From assembly GCA_902384555.1 (NCBI GenBank), contig CABMCD010000012.1, forward strand, positions 1-41,825: a DNA stretch of 41,825 nucleotides, in the 5' to 3' direction. Under the pieces are notes generated by a model, which saw only the letters and a list, made by a program, of their open reading frames with translations, ran no database searches and had not been told where the DNA came from. A program made the translations under genes and the position numbers. Shown here piece by piece: positions 24,027 through 32,671 of this stretch (the first letter of the stretch is position 1; the number at the start of each line of letters is the position of its first letter). This stretch comes from an uncultured archaeon. Its GTDB lineage: Archaea > Micrarchaeota > Micrarchaeia > Anstonellales > Anstonellaceae.

Positions 24027-25565
24027 ATGAAATCTGCCTCCTATTCGGTCCTTGCCCTTCTCCTGCTGGCCGCCTCGCTCTGCGTGCACGCGGCCCTGCC
24101 CGCCCAAGTGTCGGGCGTCATCGAGCCGGACATGAGCGTCCAGTCCAACGCCTTGGCCTCGGACGGCGCGACGGTGATGCTTTACACCATCAACGGCGCT
24201 CCCGCCTTTCTGGTGGTGAACGACCAGCTGCTCACCGACTCGGCCTCCATCCAATCCTTCCTCGAAAAAGACGTGCGCCTCACCTCCGGCTACAACGACA
24301 CGCTCGACTCCACCACGGCCGCCTTCTCCACCCTGCAGTCCGTGCGCACCGCGCCGGAGGCGCACTGCGCCCAATACACGGCCGTCGACCGCTTCCCCTG
24401 CTTCAACAAGGCCAGCTGCGTCAAGGCCGCGCAGGCCAACCCGCAGACCTCGTCGATGATTAACGCCGAGGGCTTCTGGGAGGCCATGGTGGACTGGCAG
24501 GCCCAGCGCGCCGCCTTCAACACCTCCGCCAACGCGCTGGCCGCCACGCTGGCCTCGCCCTCGCCTTCGGCCGATTATGCGGCCTCGGTGCAGGGCAACC
24601 TGAGCGCCGTGCGCCGCCAATTCGACGTGTTCATGCACAACGACCTCTACCGCACCCGCTGGGACGCCGACTGCCCCAAGTTCAACCGCTCCACCTGCTT
24701 CGAGTTCTGCACCCGCACCAACTGGACGGGCGAGGAGAACTGGAGCGCCATGGAGTCGCAGTGGTACCGCGTCGGCGCCTCGCTGACCTCGCTCAAGGAC
24801 CAGCCCGCCCGCGCGCAGGCCCTCGCCCAGTCCACGGCGCAGTGGCTGGACTATGCCAAGAACCGCCCGGCGCTCTGGTCGGCCATGGACAGCGAGATGT
24901 CGGCGCGCGAGTCCGCGACCGCCATGAATTTCAGCGCGTCTTCCGCCGTGTGGTCCGACCCGGCGCTGGCCTCCGACATCCTCTCATGGAAGCAGTCGCT
25001 CAATTCCACCCGCGCGCTGGCCGCCTCGGGCAAAATCCACTCCGCGCTGGCCGCCAAGCCCGTGCTTATCAACCAGTCCGACGCGCTGGAGGACCGCATC
25101 GCCGACCACCAGAAGCGGGCGGACCACATCCGCAACAGCCTCAAATCCATCCAGCTGGCCATCGCCTCGCTCAACAAGTCGGGCTCCAACCAGTCCGCCT
25201 CGTTTGCCGCCAGCTATGCGGCGCTGGCCTCGGCTTCCGCGCCCCCCATTCCGGCCGCGCAGCTGGCCAATCTGGAAACCCAGTCCGCGCAACTGGAGCA
25301 GCTGACCCTCTCCGAAGTGGCCCGCATGCAGCTCAACGCCCCGCCCGCATCGCAGGACAGCGGCGCGGCCGCGCAGGCCATCGTGCAGACCAATGCGAAC
25401 GCGGGCGCGAAAAGCGGAACCAACGCCTCGGCCTCGGCCAACGCATCCTCTCCCGCCCCGGGCTCCTCCAAGCCCAATTCTTCGCCCCTGCCCTGCGCGC
25501 TTCCGGCCGCCGGGCTGGTGATGCTGCTGGGCGTTGCCATTATTAGGCCCAAGCGCGCCTCCTGA
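24027..25565 (+). CDS. Secreted, C-terminally anchored Cys-containing surface protein
   Basis: 512 residues. A signal peptide (YSVLALLLLAASLCVHA) precedes an exported body, and a C-terminal hydrophobic segment (ALPAAGLVMLLGVAIIRP) followed by KRAS anchors it. Residues 110-240 hold a cluster of Cys (HCAQY, FPCFNKASC, DADCPKFNRSTCFEFC) that probably form disulfides. The remainder is Ala/Ser/Gln-rich helix, with Asn-X-Ser/Thr sequons and an Ala/Ser/Asn-rich spacer before the anchor. Architecture and composition resemble the 1426-residue protein at 2944-7224. The ATG at 24027 lies about 27 nt after a weak TATA-like CTTTATTTT. The PIN-domain gene follows after 4 nt. Confidence 0.85.
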   Translation: MKSASYSVLALLLLAASLCVHAALPAQVSGVIEPDMSVQSNALASDGATVMLYTINGAPAFLVVNDQLLTDSASIQSFLEKDVRLTSGYNDTLDSTTAAFSTLQSVRTAPEAHCAQYTAVDRFPCFNKASCVKAAQANPQTSSMINAEGFWEAMVDWQAQRAAFNTSANALAATLASPSPSADYAASVQGNLSAVRRQFDVFMHNDLYRTRWDADCPKFNRSTCFEFCTRTNWTGEENWSAMESQWYRVGASLTSLKDQPARAQALAQSTAQWLDYAKNRPALWSAMDSEMSARESATAMNFSASSAVWSDPALASDILSWKQSLNSTRALAASGKIHSALAAKPVLINQSDALEDRIADHQKRADHIRNSLKSIQLAIASLNKSGSNQSASFAASYAALASASAPPIPAAQLANLETQSAQLEQLTLSEVARMQLNAPPASQDSGAAAQAIVQTNANAGAKSGTNASASANASSPAPGSSKPNSSPLPCALPAAGLVMLLGVAIIRPKRAS

Positions 25566-25569
25566 TGCC

Positions 25570-25968
25570 ATGCGCACCATTCTCATTGACACCAACTTCT
25601 GGCTCCTGCCCTTTGAGAAGGGGCTCAACGTGCTGGAGCAGCTGGACCGGCTGTCCGAGGACGAGCCTTGGCAGGCCGGCATCTCCTCGTCGGTAAAGGA
25701 CGAGCTGGAAGCCATGGCCCGCGGGCCGGCCAACGGCAGGCGGGTGCGCCCCGCCAAGGCCGCGCTTCGCGCGATTGAGCAGCTGCTCGCATCCGGCCGC
25801 GCCCGCCTGCTGCCCTACAACGGACCGGCCGACGGCTCGCTCATCACCCTCGCGCTGCAAACCAACGCGTGGGTGGCCACCAACGACCGCGCGCTCAAGG
25901 CCCGGCTGAAAGAGAAGAAAATCAAGGTGGTCGTGCTGCGCGACGAGCACAAGCTCGAGTTCGGATAA
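25570..25968 (+). CDS. PIN-domain ribonuclease of the FCF1/VapC9-like archaeal type
   Basis: 132 residues from the ATG at 25570, which directly begins the PIN strand (TILIDTNFWLLPF). The acidic metal-binding residues are present: Asp7 in IDTNF, an acidic residue in SVKDELEAM, Asp in ADGSLITLAL and Asp in ATNDRALKARL. Archaeal members of this type are linked to rRNA processing (Fcf1/Utp24-like) rather than to toxin-antitoxin pairs. No antitoxin gene is adjacent, which fits. It overlaps no other gene and is probably cotranscribed with the surface protein upstream, though that pairing says little about its function. Confidence 0.88.
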   Translation: MRTILIDTNFWLLPFEKGLNVLEQLDRLSEDEPWQAGISSSVKDELEAMARGPANGRRVRPAKAALRAIEQLLASGRARLLPYNGPADGSLITLALQTNAWVATNDRALKARLKEKKIKVVVLRDEHKLEFG

Positions 25969-26003
25969 AAGAAAAGAGAAGAAAGCGAGAATATAAGAAA
26001 AAA

Positions 26004-26717
26004 TCAAACGCCGGCCGCGGTGGGGCTGATGCTGTTGGCCCAGGCCCAGAGCAGCATGGCCATCACCCAGAACGCCACGGCCACCATAACGGCCTTGTTT
26101 TTGGAAATCCCGTACATGCCGGGCAGCATCTGGGCCAGCACCCACAAGAAGCCCATGTCCACGACGAACTGGGCCGCATCATAGCGGGCCAAGCCGGCGT
26201 TGAGGCCCGGCAGCACGGGCGAGAGCACGTTGGCCACCAGCCACAGCGGGTTGAACACCACCAGCATCTTGGTGAGCAGGTGCCACGTCCCCTTCACTTC
26301 GCCCTTTCCGCCGGCCAGGCGGGCCATGAGGTGCAGGGTGCCCAAGGTGAGCAGGCCCAGCGCCAGATAGCCGACCGCCACCAGCACGGTGTTGATGACC
26401 CACACCATCCAGCCCGGCACTTCCTCGCCGCCCGGCCCCACGAGGCCGGGGCCGATTGCCACCATCAGCGCGACCACCGCGCTGGCGAACACCACGCTGG
26501 GCACCAAATTGAGCAGGCCGCTCTTCCAGCCGTGCGGCCGTGCCAGCTCCTCCCCAACGGCATCGGCGGGCCGCATCACCAGATGCGCCGCCTCGCCCAA
26601 GAAGCCGCTCAGCGCCTCCATCAGGTCCGCCCGCGGCTGTGTGGCGTCCGCCTTTTTGGCCCCCGGCGAGCCGCGCGAGAGGTCGTAATTGCGTTTTTTG
26701 GAATGGTTGGTGGCCAT
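26004..26717 (-). CDS. Yip1-like polytopic membrane protein
   Basis: 237 residues. A hydrophilic N-terminus of about 70 residues is followed by five or so hydrophobic segments (from about 70 to 230). Pro and Gly kinks and the GTLHLMARLAGGKGEVKGTW loop resemble Yip1/YIP1-domain membrane proteins. The function is unknown; roles in membrane organisation are inferred from the family. The ATG at 26717 follows a GGAGATGA site, with a TATA-like stretch at 26754-26763. It is divergent from the pyrophosphatase gene. Confidence 0.7.
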   Translation of the reverse strand: MATNHSKKRNYDLSRGSPGAKKADATQPRADLMEALSGFLGEAAHLVMRPADAVGEELARPHGWKSGLLNLVPSVVFASAVVALMVAIGPGLVGPGGEEVPGWMVWVINTVLVAVGYLALGLLTLGTLHLMARLAGGKGEVKGTWHLLTKMLVVFNPLWLVANVLSPVLPGLNAGLARYDAAQFVVDMGFLWVLAQMLPGMYGISKNKAVMVAVAFWVMAMLLWAWANSISPTAAGV

Positions 26718-26844
26718 ATTCTCTCATCTCCGCACCCCTCAGGGCGGGCGAAGCTTAAAAAAGGCCTTTCATTCTAACCTCTGTCCGTCAGACGACAAAT
26801 CAGAAAATTAACCTCAAAGAAATTTGTGGGAGGTTCGAAACGTT

Positions 26845-28932
26845 ATGGTAGCGCAAACAATTCCCCTACTCTTTGGCATGGCCATCGAGCCCCTCATGCT
26901 GGTCTTTGTCATCAGCATGCTGGGCATCGCGGTAGCCATCTACTTCGCCAAATACGTGCTGGATGCCGAACAGGGCCCGGCCAAGATGCAGGAAATCGCC
27001 AACGCCATCCGCGAGGGTGCCGAGGCGTTCATCAAGCGCCAGTACTCCACCATCGCCGTCATGGCGCTGGCGGCCGGCGCGGTGATATACATCTCCTACG
27101 CCTTCGTGGCCAACAAGCCCGACATCGCGTTCAAGACCACGTTCTCCTTTTTGGTGGGCGCGGCTTGCTCGGCGATTGCGGGCGTGATTGGCATGTGGAT
27201 TGCGGTGCGCGCGAATCTGCGCACCGCCGCGGCCGTGGACAAGTCGGTCTCGCACGCCATCACGCTGGCCATGCGCGGCGGCGCCGTCTCCGGCCTGCTG
27301 ATTGTGGCCATGTCCCTCTTGGGCGTTTCATTGGTGTTCGTGCTTCTGGGCGCGGACCCGCAGACCACGCCCTTCCAAATCGTGGGCTTCGGCTTCGGCG
27401 CGTCCTTCGTGGCGCTGTTCGCCCAGGTGGGCGGCGGCATCTACACCAAGGCCGCTGACGTGGGAGCCGATTTGGTCGGCAAAGTGGAAGCCGGCATTCC
27501 GGAGGACGACCCCCGCAACCCGGCCGTGATTGCCGATTTGGTGGGCGACAACGTGGGCGACTGCGCAGGGCGCGGCGCCGACCTCTTCGAGTCCACCGCG
27601 GCCGAGAACATCGGCGCCATGATCTTGGGCGTCGCGCTCTACCCCGTTTTCGGCATCGCGGGCATCATGTTCCCCCTCGTCGCGCGGGCTTTTGGCATCA
27701 TCGCCTCCGTCATCGGCGTGATGAGCGTCAAGGCCAGCGAGCATGAGGACCCCATGAACGCCCTCAACCGCGGCTACTACGTCACCTCCATCATCGCGGC
27801 CATCCTCTTCTACGTGGCCGTGGCGTGGCTGCTGCAGGGCAACCTGCACTTCTTCGCCGCCGGCATGGTGGGCCTGCTGCTCTCGGTGGCCTTCGTGTAC
27901 ATCACGCAGTACTACACCGAGTACAAGTACCGCCCCGTGAAGTCGATTGCCGAGGCCTCCAAGACGGGCCCGGCGACCAACATCATCGCCGGCTTTGCCG
28001 TCGGCCTTGAGAACACCGGACCGGTCGCGATTGTCATCGCGCTGGCCCTGCTCATCGCCTACTGGCTGGGCGACACCTCCGGCGTGGCGCACGGCGGGCT
28101 TTACGGCACCGCCATCGCCACCATGGGCATGCTCGCCACGGCGGCCTACATTCTCGCCATGGACACCTTCGGCCCCATCACCGACAATGCCGGCGGCATT
28201 GTGGAGATGAGCGGCTCGGCCAAGCATGTGCGCGAGAAGGCGGAGCGCCTCGACGCGGTGGGCAACACCACCAAGGCGCTCACCAAAGGCTATGCCATCG
28301 GCTCGGCCGCGCTGGCCGCCTTCCTGCTCTTCTCGGCCTACATGGACGAGGTGAGCAACCTGATTGGCCACACCTTCAACGTGGTCAACATCGCGAACGT
28401 GCAGGTCTTCGTGGGGGCCCTCTTGGGCGCCATGCTGGTGTTCCTGTTCTCCGCCCTGTGCATCCGCGCGGTCGGCGACACGGCGCAATACATCATCCAG
28501 GACGTGCGCCGCCAGTTCAAGAACAAGGGCATCCTCGACGGAACGGTGAAGCCGGACTACGCCTCGTGCGTGGACCTGACCACCAAGGGCGCGCTGCGCA
28601 ACATGGTGCTCCCCGGCGCGGTGGCGATTCTGTTCCCCATCATCGTGGGCTGGCTGCTCAAGTATGAGGCCATGGCCGCCTTCCTGATGGTCGGAACGAT
28701 TGCCGGCATCCTGATGGCGACCGTGCTCAACAACTCGGGCGGCGCCTGGGACAACGCCAAGAAGTATGTCGAGACCGGCGCGCACGGCGGCAAGGGCAGC
28801 GAGGTCCACAAGGCCGCGGTGGTCGGCGACACGGTCGGCGACCCCTTCAAGGACACCGCCGGCCCGTCGCTGCACGTGCTCATCAAGATGCTGGCCACCA
28901 TCACCATGGTGCTGGCCATGCTCTTCATCTGA
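26845..28932 (+). CDS. hppA: Membrane-bound proton-translocating pyrophosphatase, K+-independent type
   Basis: 695 residues with about 16 transmembrane segments. It couples hydrolysis of cytosolic pyrophosphate to proton export, adding to the membrane potential. Catalytic loops are present: DVGADLVGKVEAGIPEDDPR, DLVGDNVGDCAGRGADLFES, DTFGPITDNAGGI, and the C-terminal NNSGGAWDNAKKYVE and GDTVGDPFKDTAGPS. The sequence GNTTKA with Lys at about residue 477 marks the K+-independent class (Ala in K+-dependent enzymes). The ATG at 26845 is preceded by GGGAGG (26828-26833); upstream in-frame codons from 26824 run through that site, so I reject them. The gene is followed by a strong T-rich terminator. 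Confidence 0.96.
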   Translation: MVAQTIPLLFGMAIEPLMLVFVISMLGIAVAIYFAKYVLDAEQGPAKMQEIANAIREGAEAFIKRQYSTIAVMALAAGAVIYISYAFVANKPDIAFKTTFSFLVGAACSAIAGVIGMWIAVRANLRTAAAVDKSVSHAITLAMRGGAVSGLLIVAMSLLGVSLVFVLLGADPQTTPFQIVGFGFGASFVALFAQVGGGIYTKAADVGADLVGKVEAGIPEDDPRNPAVIADLVGDNVGDCAGRGADLFESTAAENIGAMILGVALYPVFGIAGIMFPLVARAFGIIASVIGVMSVKASEHEDPMNALNRGYYVTSIIAAILFYVAVAWLLQGNLHFFAAGMVGLLLSVAFVYITQYYTEYKYRPVKSIAEASKTGPATNIIAGFAVGLENTGPVAIVIALALLIAYWLGDTSGVAHGGLYGTAIATMGMLATAAYILAMDTFGPITDNAGGIVEMSGSAKHVREKAERLDAVGNTTKALTKGYAIGSAALAAFLLFSAYMDEVSNLIGHTFNVVNIANVQVFVGALLGAMLVFLFSALCIRAVGDTAQYIIQDVRRQFKNKGILDGTVKPDYASCVDLTTKGALRNMVLPGAVAILFPIIVGWLLKYEAMAAFLMVGTIAGILMATVLNNSGGAWDNAKKYVETGAHGGKGSEVHKAAVVGDTVGDPFKDTAGPSLHVLIKMLATITMVLAMLFI

Positions 28933-28951
28933 GCGCGAAAAACAGCCCCCC

Positions 28952-28997
28952 CTCTTTTCTTTTTATTTTTCAATTATTTTTCCAATTCTCTTTTTTC
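28952..28997 (+). terminator. T-rich terminator after the pyrophosphatase gene
   Basis: About 45 bases dominated by T tracts (TTTTCTTTTTATTTTTC and later TTTTTTCC) begin 20 nt after the stop. This is a typical archaeal poly-T termination region. Confidence 0.65.
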
Positions 28998-29014
28998 CCA
29001 CTAAACTCCCCTTG

Positions 29015-29025
29015 TTTTAAATTTT
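29015..29025 (+). promoter_or_regulatory. TATA-like box for the small Cys-rich protein
   Basis: TTTTAAATTTT about 24 nt before the ATG at 29043. Confidence 0.5.
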
Positions 29026-29042
29026 CGCCCCATAGGCGCTTT

Positions 29043-29309
29043 ATGGGAGGGCGGGATGTCCGCGTCTGCATCAAGAATCCCATTATCGCCAAAGTCATCA
29101 CCGATGATTCGCGCCTGGCGAAAAACACGGCGCTCCACTTCGACTTCAACAAGCACCCGCTCCAAGTGGAATGCTATTTCAAGAAAGACTGCCCGTCCAG
29201 AAACGGGTGCAACGGGCGCGGCCGGCACACCTGCAAGCAGACGCTGACTTCGAACGATTTGCAAACCGTCGAAATGGGCAAGGGCGTGCAATTCGAGCAC
29301 ACGGGTTAG
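29043..29309 (+). CDS. Small Cys-rich protein, unrecognised
   Basis: 88 residues. Cysteines lie in VRVCIKN, VECYFKKDCPSRNGCNG and RHTCKQTL, so four cluster within about 20 residues, suggesting a small zinc site or disulfide knot. There is no signal peptide. A TTTTAAATTTT box at 29015-29025 lies about 24 nt before the ATG, and no ribosome binding site precedes it, consistent with a leaderless single-gene unit. The composition resembles the small Cys protein at 9147-9383 only loosely; I do not claim homology. It converges on NAD kinase. Confidence 0.65.
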   Translation: MGGRDVRVCIKNPIIAKVITDDSRLAKNTALHFDFNKHPLQVECYFKKDCPSRNGCNGRGRHTCKQTLTSNDLQTVEMGKGVQFEHTG

Positions 29310-29325
29310 GCCTTCTGCTTCCCGC

Positions 29326-30060
29326 CTACTTCTTGCGTCCAGCCACTTTCACGAACTCGAAATCCCGGCCGGCCACGCGCACGATAAGCTCGCTGCCGCC
29401 CCGAATCGGCCGGTGCATCTGCCCGTCCACCACCGCATCGGCGCGCGTGCGCCCCACCACCCGCACGCGGCAGACTTCGCGCTCGCCCAACGCCACGGGC
29501 TTGAAGAGCCTTCTGTACGGCGCAATGGGCACAATCTGCCATTTGCGCGCCGTGGCCTTCATTTCCCGCCCGCCGGCCGAATAGGCATAGGCCGAGGAGC
29601 CGGTGGGGGTGCTGAATATCAGCCCGTCCGCCATGAACATCATGCGCCGCCGCCCGATGCTCAGTTCCAGCTCCAGCACGCGGTGGTACTGGCTGCGCAC
29701 CACCACCTCGTTGAGCGCGTCGGGCAGCCGCCGGCCGTTGAGGGTGGAGGAAAGCATCAGCCGCTTTTGCGTTCCAAATCCGCCGCGAAGCAGGGGCTCC
29801 AGCTCCTTTTTCCACCTCTTCTTGTTGGACTGGCAGATGAAGCTGGTGTCCGAGCCAATGGCCCACACGGGCTTTTTGTAGCGGTTCTTGTTGTACAGGA
29901 TGGTGCCGTCCCCGCCGATGGTAATCAGGATTTGGGCGTGCTTGGGGCTGACCACGCGCACGCCCCGCGCGCGCAAATAGGCGGCCATCTGGGTGCGCAG
30001 GGTTTGCGCGTGCGCCTTGAGCGGATTGGAGGCAAATGCCGCACGGATGAGTTTTTGCAT
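29326..30060 (-). CDS. nadK: NAD kinase (ATP/polyphosphate-dependent)
   Basis: 244 residues, slightly short but complete. It phosphorylates NAD to NADP in the cytosol. Signatures: the TIGGDGTILYNK loop with the catalytic Asp, the LNEVVVRSQ strand, and the ADGLIFSTPTGSSAYAYSAGG motif that binds substrate. The strand ADAVVDGQMH near the C-terminus is also typical. A GAGGAGAT ribosome binding site precedes the ATG at 30060. It starts 13 nt after the stop of the pilin-like gene, so the two are probably cotranscribed despite having no obvious functional link. Confidence 0.93.
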   Translation of the reverse strand: MQKLIRAAFASNPLKAHAQTLRTQMAAYLRARGVRVVSPKHAQILITIGGDGTILYNKNRYKKPVWAIGSDTSFICQSNKKRWKKELEPLLRGGFGTQKRLMLSSTLNGRRLPDALNEVVVRSQYHRVLELELSIGRRRMMFMADGLIFSTPTGSSAYAYSAGGREMKATARKWQIVPIAPYRRLFKPVALGEREVCRVRVVGRTRADAVVDGQMHRPIRGGSELIVRVAGRDFEFVKVAGRKK

Positions 30061-30073
30061 CTTATCTCCTCGC

Positions 30074-30805
30074 CTAGCCCACCCGGATGGTGAGCGGAAT
30101 GGTAATCGTCTCGTTCGGCAGGCCCGAGCCGGCCGCGGGGGTGGCGTTGATTTGCAGCCAGCCCGCCCATGTGCCGTTGGTGTTGGAATTGATGCTCAGG
30201 CTCGGCGCCTGCTGCGCCCCGGCCGACAGCGTGCCGTTGCTGCCGCCGTATGCGCAGGAGGCCAGTTCGGGGCAGGACAGCGTCTGGCCCAGCACATAGC
30301 TCACGTTGGCCTGATTGACGATGGAGAGGTTGGTGCTGTTGCCGCTGCCGGCCTGCATGCGCATGTAGATTCCCGTGACATTGACGGCCAGCAGGCCGGC
30401 CGGGCGTATGAGCACGTGCGTGCCGTTGTTGTAGAGGGACATATAGCTCCGTCCGGTGCGCGCCGGCCACTGGCCGCTGACATTGAAGGTCAGGCCGCGG
30501 CTGACGTCTCCTATGCCCCCCATATAGAGCTGCATCAGCTTGTCCGAAATCGAGCTGCGGCTCAAATCCACGGTGGGGGGGAACTCCACCACCACCTTGT
30601 GCTCGGCCCCCGGGCCGCCGGCCCGCACCTGCTGCGCCTCATCGGCCAGCACCGTGAGCGTGTGCTCGGCCATGCGGTTCTGGGCAATCAGGCTCTGCTG
30701 GTTGTATTGGCCCAAGAAAATGACCATCAAAAGGCCCAAAATGAGCAGCAGGGCCCCCAGTATCATGATGTATTCCATCGACACCTGGCCGCTTTTGGTG
30801 CGCAT
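30074..30805 (-). CDS. Type IV pilin-like exported protein with class III signal peptide
   Basis: 243 residues from the ATG at 30805. The N-terminus is basic (RTKSGQ) and leads into a class III/prepilin signal: the residues GQVSMEYIMILGALLLI carry the conserved Gln, Ser and Glu before a hydrophobic helix. Archaeal prepilin peptidase (FlaK/PibD-like) cleaves such signals, and the helix then packs in a pilus-like filament. The rest is beta-rich with several Asn-X-Ser/Thr sequons and one Cys pair (LSCPELASCAYG), typical of a surface-exposed pilin head. A TATA-like box about 25 nt upstream of ATG 30805 favours this start over TTG/ATG codons up to 30850. NAD kinase follows on the same strand. Confidence 0.85.
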   Translation of the reverse strand: MRTKSGQVSMEYIMILGALLLILGLLMVIFLGQYNQQSLIAQNRMAEHTLTVLADEAQQVRAGGPGAEHKVVVEFPPTVDLSRSSISDKLMQLYMGGIGDVSRGLTFNVSGQWPARTGRSYMSLYNNGTHVLIRPAGLLAVNVTGIYMRMQAGSGNSTNLSIVNQANVSYVLGQTLSCPELASCAYGGSNGTLSAGAQQAPSLSINSNTNGTWAGWLQINATPAAGSGLPNETITIPLTIRVG

Positions 30806-30825
30806 GCTTCTGCCTTCTGGGAGGT

Positions 30826-30837
30826 AGTTTTTAATCC
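30826..30837. promoter_or_regulatory. Shared divergent TATA region (pilin-like gene and tsaC)
   Basis: AGTTTTTAATCC reads as TTTTTAAT toward tsaC (27 nt to ATG 30859) and as ATTAAAAA toward the pilin-like gene (25 nt to ATG 30805). The two divergent leaderless promoters therefore overlap. Confidence 0.55.
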
Positions 30838-30858
30838 CCTGCTTCCCCATTCCCTCTC

Positions 30859-31464
30859 ATGCAACTGGTCGTCTATCCGCCATTGGGGCCTGCCCTCACG
30901 CAGGCGCTGGCGCACGCCCGCGCCGGCGGGGTGGTGGTCTATCCCACCGACACGCTCTACGGGCTTGGCGGGGACGCCACCAATCCGGCCGTGGTATCAA
31001 AAGTGATTTTGCTCAAAAGCCGCCCGGCCGACCAGCCGCTTTCGGTCCTGTTCTCGGACTGGAGCGTGGCGCGCGAATATGTGAAAATGGACGCGGCCCT
31101 TGAAAAGAAACTGGGCGAGCTCACGCCCGGCCCCTTCACTTTCCTGCTGCCGCTCAAGAACCCCCTGCCTGTCACTTCGAGCCCCATGGTGGGCTGCCGC
31201 ATCCCGGCGCACGAATTCTGCCTCTCCTGGGCCAAGGGTTTTGGAAAGCCCATCATCACCACCTCCGCCAACCTGCACAAGCGCGCGCCGCCCCACTCGG
31301 TGGAGCAGCTGGACGAATCCATCATGGACGGCGCCGACCTGATTGTGGACGGCGGCCCCTGCCCCGGCGGGGTGGGCTCCACCATCATCGACGTGCCCAA
31401 AAAGCGCATCTTGCGCGAGGGCGCGGGCTTGGACAAGGCCAAAGAGTGGCTCAAGAAGTTGTAG
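30859..31464 (+). CDS. tsaC: Threonylcarbamoyl-AMP synthase (TsaC/YrdC family)
   Basis: 201 residues, the YrdC domain only and without the Sua5 C-terminal extension. It makes threonylcarbamoyl-AMP from Thr, bicarbonate and ATP for the universal t6A37 modification of ANN-decoding tRNAs. The signature VVVYPTDTLYGLGGDA, the KSRPADQPLSVL segment and the IITTSANLHKR loop are present. It opens the operon and shares its TATA region with the divergent pilin-like gene. It is followed after 14 nt by the HemK2-like methyltransferase. Confidence 0.93.
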   Translation: MQLVVYPPLGPALTQALAHARAGGVVVYPTDTLYGLGGDATNPAVVSKVILLKSRPADQPLSVLFSDWSVAREYVKMDAALEKKLGELTPGPFTFLLPLKNPLPVTSSPMVGCRIPAHEFCLSWAKGFGKPIITTSANLHKRAPPHSVEQLDESIMDGADLIVDGGPCPGGVGSTIIDVPKKRILREGAGLDKAKEWLKKL

Positions 31465-31478
31465 GAAGAGAGAATCAA

Positions 31479-32111
31479 ATGGAAAAATTCGATTTCGGGC
31501 CTGTCTCGCTTTTGCTCACCATTCCCTCTTCGGTCTATCTGCCCAGCGATGATACGGAAATGCTGGCTCAGGCCGCGCAAAGCCAAGTGCCGCCCGGCTC
31601 CTCGGTTCTTGAAATCGGCACGGGTTCGGGGGCCGTGATTCTCTCCCTCGCCAAGAGCGGAAAGAAATTCAAACAATTGGTGGCGGTCGACCTCAACCCG
31701 GATGCGGTCGAAACGGCCAAGAAAAATGCGAAAGAAAACGAAATCGATTCGAAGTCGGTTTCTTTTCTTCAATCTGATTTGTTTTCCTCCCTCCCCGCCT
31801 CCTCCAAATTCGATTTCATCCTCTTCAACCCCCCCTACCTGCCGACCTCCAAACTGGATAAGGTGAAGGGCGCGCTCAACTCGGCTCTGGATGGCGGGCC
31901 AGATGGACTGAAGACCGTGCGGCCATTTTTGGCCGAAGCTGGAAAGCATCTGGCGCCGGGGGGCAACATCCTGCTCGTGGTCAGTTCCTTGCAGCCGAAA
32001 GACAAATTACAAGCCCTGCTGGCTCGGCACCCGTTCTCCCACTCCGTCCTCTTGTCCAAAAGCTTTTTCTTTGAAAAGCTCGAGATATGGGAATTGAGCC
32101 AAAAGGCGTGA
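31479..32111 (+). CDS. HemK2/Mtq2-like N5-glutamine methyltransferase
   Basis: 210 residues from the ATG at 31479. SAM-binding motif I is LEIGTGSGAVILSLAKS, and the catalytic NPPY motif is in ILFNPPYLP. The N-terminal VYLPSDDTEML resembles the VYxPxxDT signature of the Mtq2/HemK2 branch. Those enzymes methylate the GGQ glutamine of the release factor aRF1, usually with Trm112. No Trm112-like gene is visible in the window. Position in a tRNA/translation operon supports the assignment. In-frame codons upstream to 31446 overlap TsaC and are less likely. Codons are somewhat less GC-biased than elsewhere. Confidence 0.85.
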   Translation: MEKFDFGPVSLLLTIPSSVYLPSDDTEMLAQAAQSQVPPGSSVLEIGTGSGAVILSLAKSGKKFKQLVAVDLNPDAVETAKKNAKENEIDSKSVSFLQSDLFSSLPASSKFDFILFNPPYLPTSKLDKVKGALNSALDGGPDGLKTVRPFLAEAGKHLAPGGNILLVVSSLQPKDKLQALLARHPFSHSVLLSKSFFFEKLEIWELSQKA

Positions 32112-32115
32112 GCCC

Positions 32116-32667
32116 ATGCACGAAATCCGCGTCATCACCAAAGGAAAAGACCTCCTTGCCATCGGCCCCAAGACTTTCAAGGAATTCATCACGCCGTTCG
32201 TGAAGGAAAAATCCTACTTGTCTGTGCAGAAAGTGCCTACGCTCGCGCAGCAAAGAGCCTGGGTAGCCGCCCGAGCCAAGGAGATTGACAAAAAGGCGCT
32301 CTTTTACGTCCTGCTCTTCAGCGACGGGAAGCTGGTTGGCGATTGCTCGGCTCATCTCGCCAGCGAACGCCAATCCGAGCGCCACAACGTGTATTTCGGC
32401 CTTGCCATCTCCAAGTCCCATCGGGGCATGGGTTGGGGCGAGAAACTGCTGCGCCGGGCCATAGTCGAAGCCAAGAAGCGCTTCAAGCCCCATCGCATAT
32501 GGATTGAGCACACGGAAGGCAATCTGCCCGCCAGACGGCTCTATCAAAAAGTTGGTTTTGTCGAAGTCGGACGTCTGAACGAGTATCACAACCATCACGG
32601 GCGCTTTGTTGACAAAATCCTGATGCAATACAAGCCCAATTCCAGAACCAAGCCCAACAAGCGCTGA
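32116..32667 (+). CDS. GNAT-family N-acetyltransferase
   Basis: 183 residues. The acetyl-CoA-binding motif A is seen in SKSHRGMGWGEKLLRRAIVE (R/Q-x-x-G-x-G/A pattern), followed by WIEHTEGNLPARRLYQKVGF, the typical motif B with the conserved Asn and Tyr. The substrate is unknown. It sits 4 nt after the HemK2-like gene and 4 nt before TrmJ, inside a translation-related operon, so a ribosomal protein, tRNA or translation factor could be the substrate; this is inference. There is no membrane segment. Confidence 0.85.
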   Translation: MHEIRVITKGKDLLAIGPKTFKEFITPFVKEKSYLSVQKVPTLAQQRAWVAARAKEIDKKALFYVLLFSDGKLVGDCSAHLASERQSERHNVYFGLAISKSHRGMGWGEKLLRRAIVEAKKRFKPHRIWIEHTEGNLPARRLYQKVGFVEVGRLNEYHNHHGRFVDKILMQYKPNSRTKPNKR

Positions 32668-32671
32668 TTCT

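Noticed and set aside
25570..25968. PIN-domain gene as the toxin of a toxin-antitoxin pair
   Set aside because: No small antitoxin gene is adjacent or overlapping, and the sequence is closer to the archaeal FCF1-like type.
27328..28875. A 515-codon open frame antisense to the pyrophosphatase gene
   Set aside because: The plus strand encodes a complete, conserved pyrophosphatase; the antisense product is a His/Gln/Asp-rich shadow.
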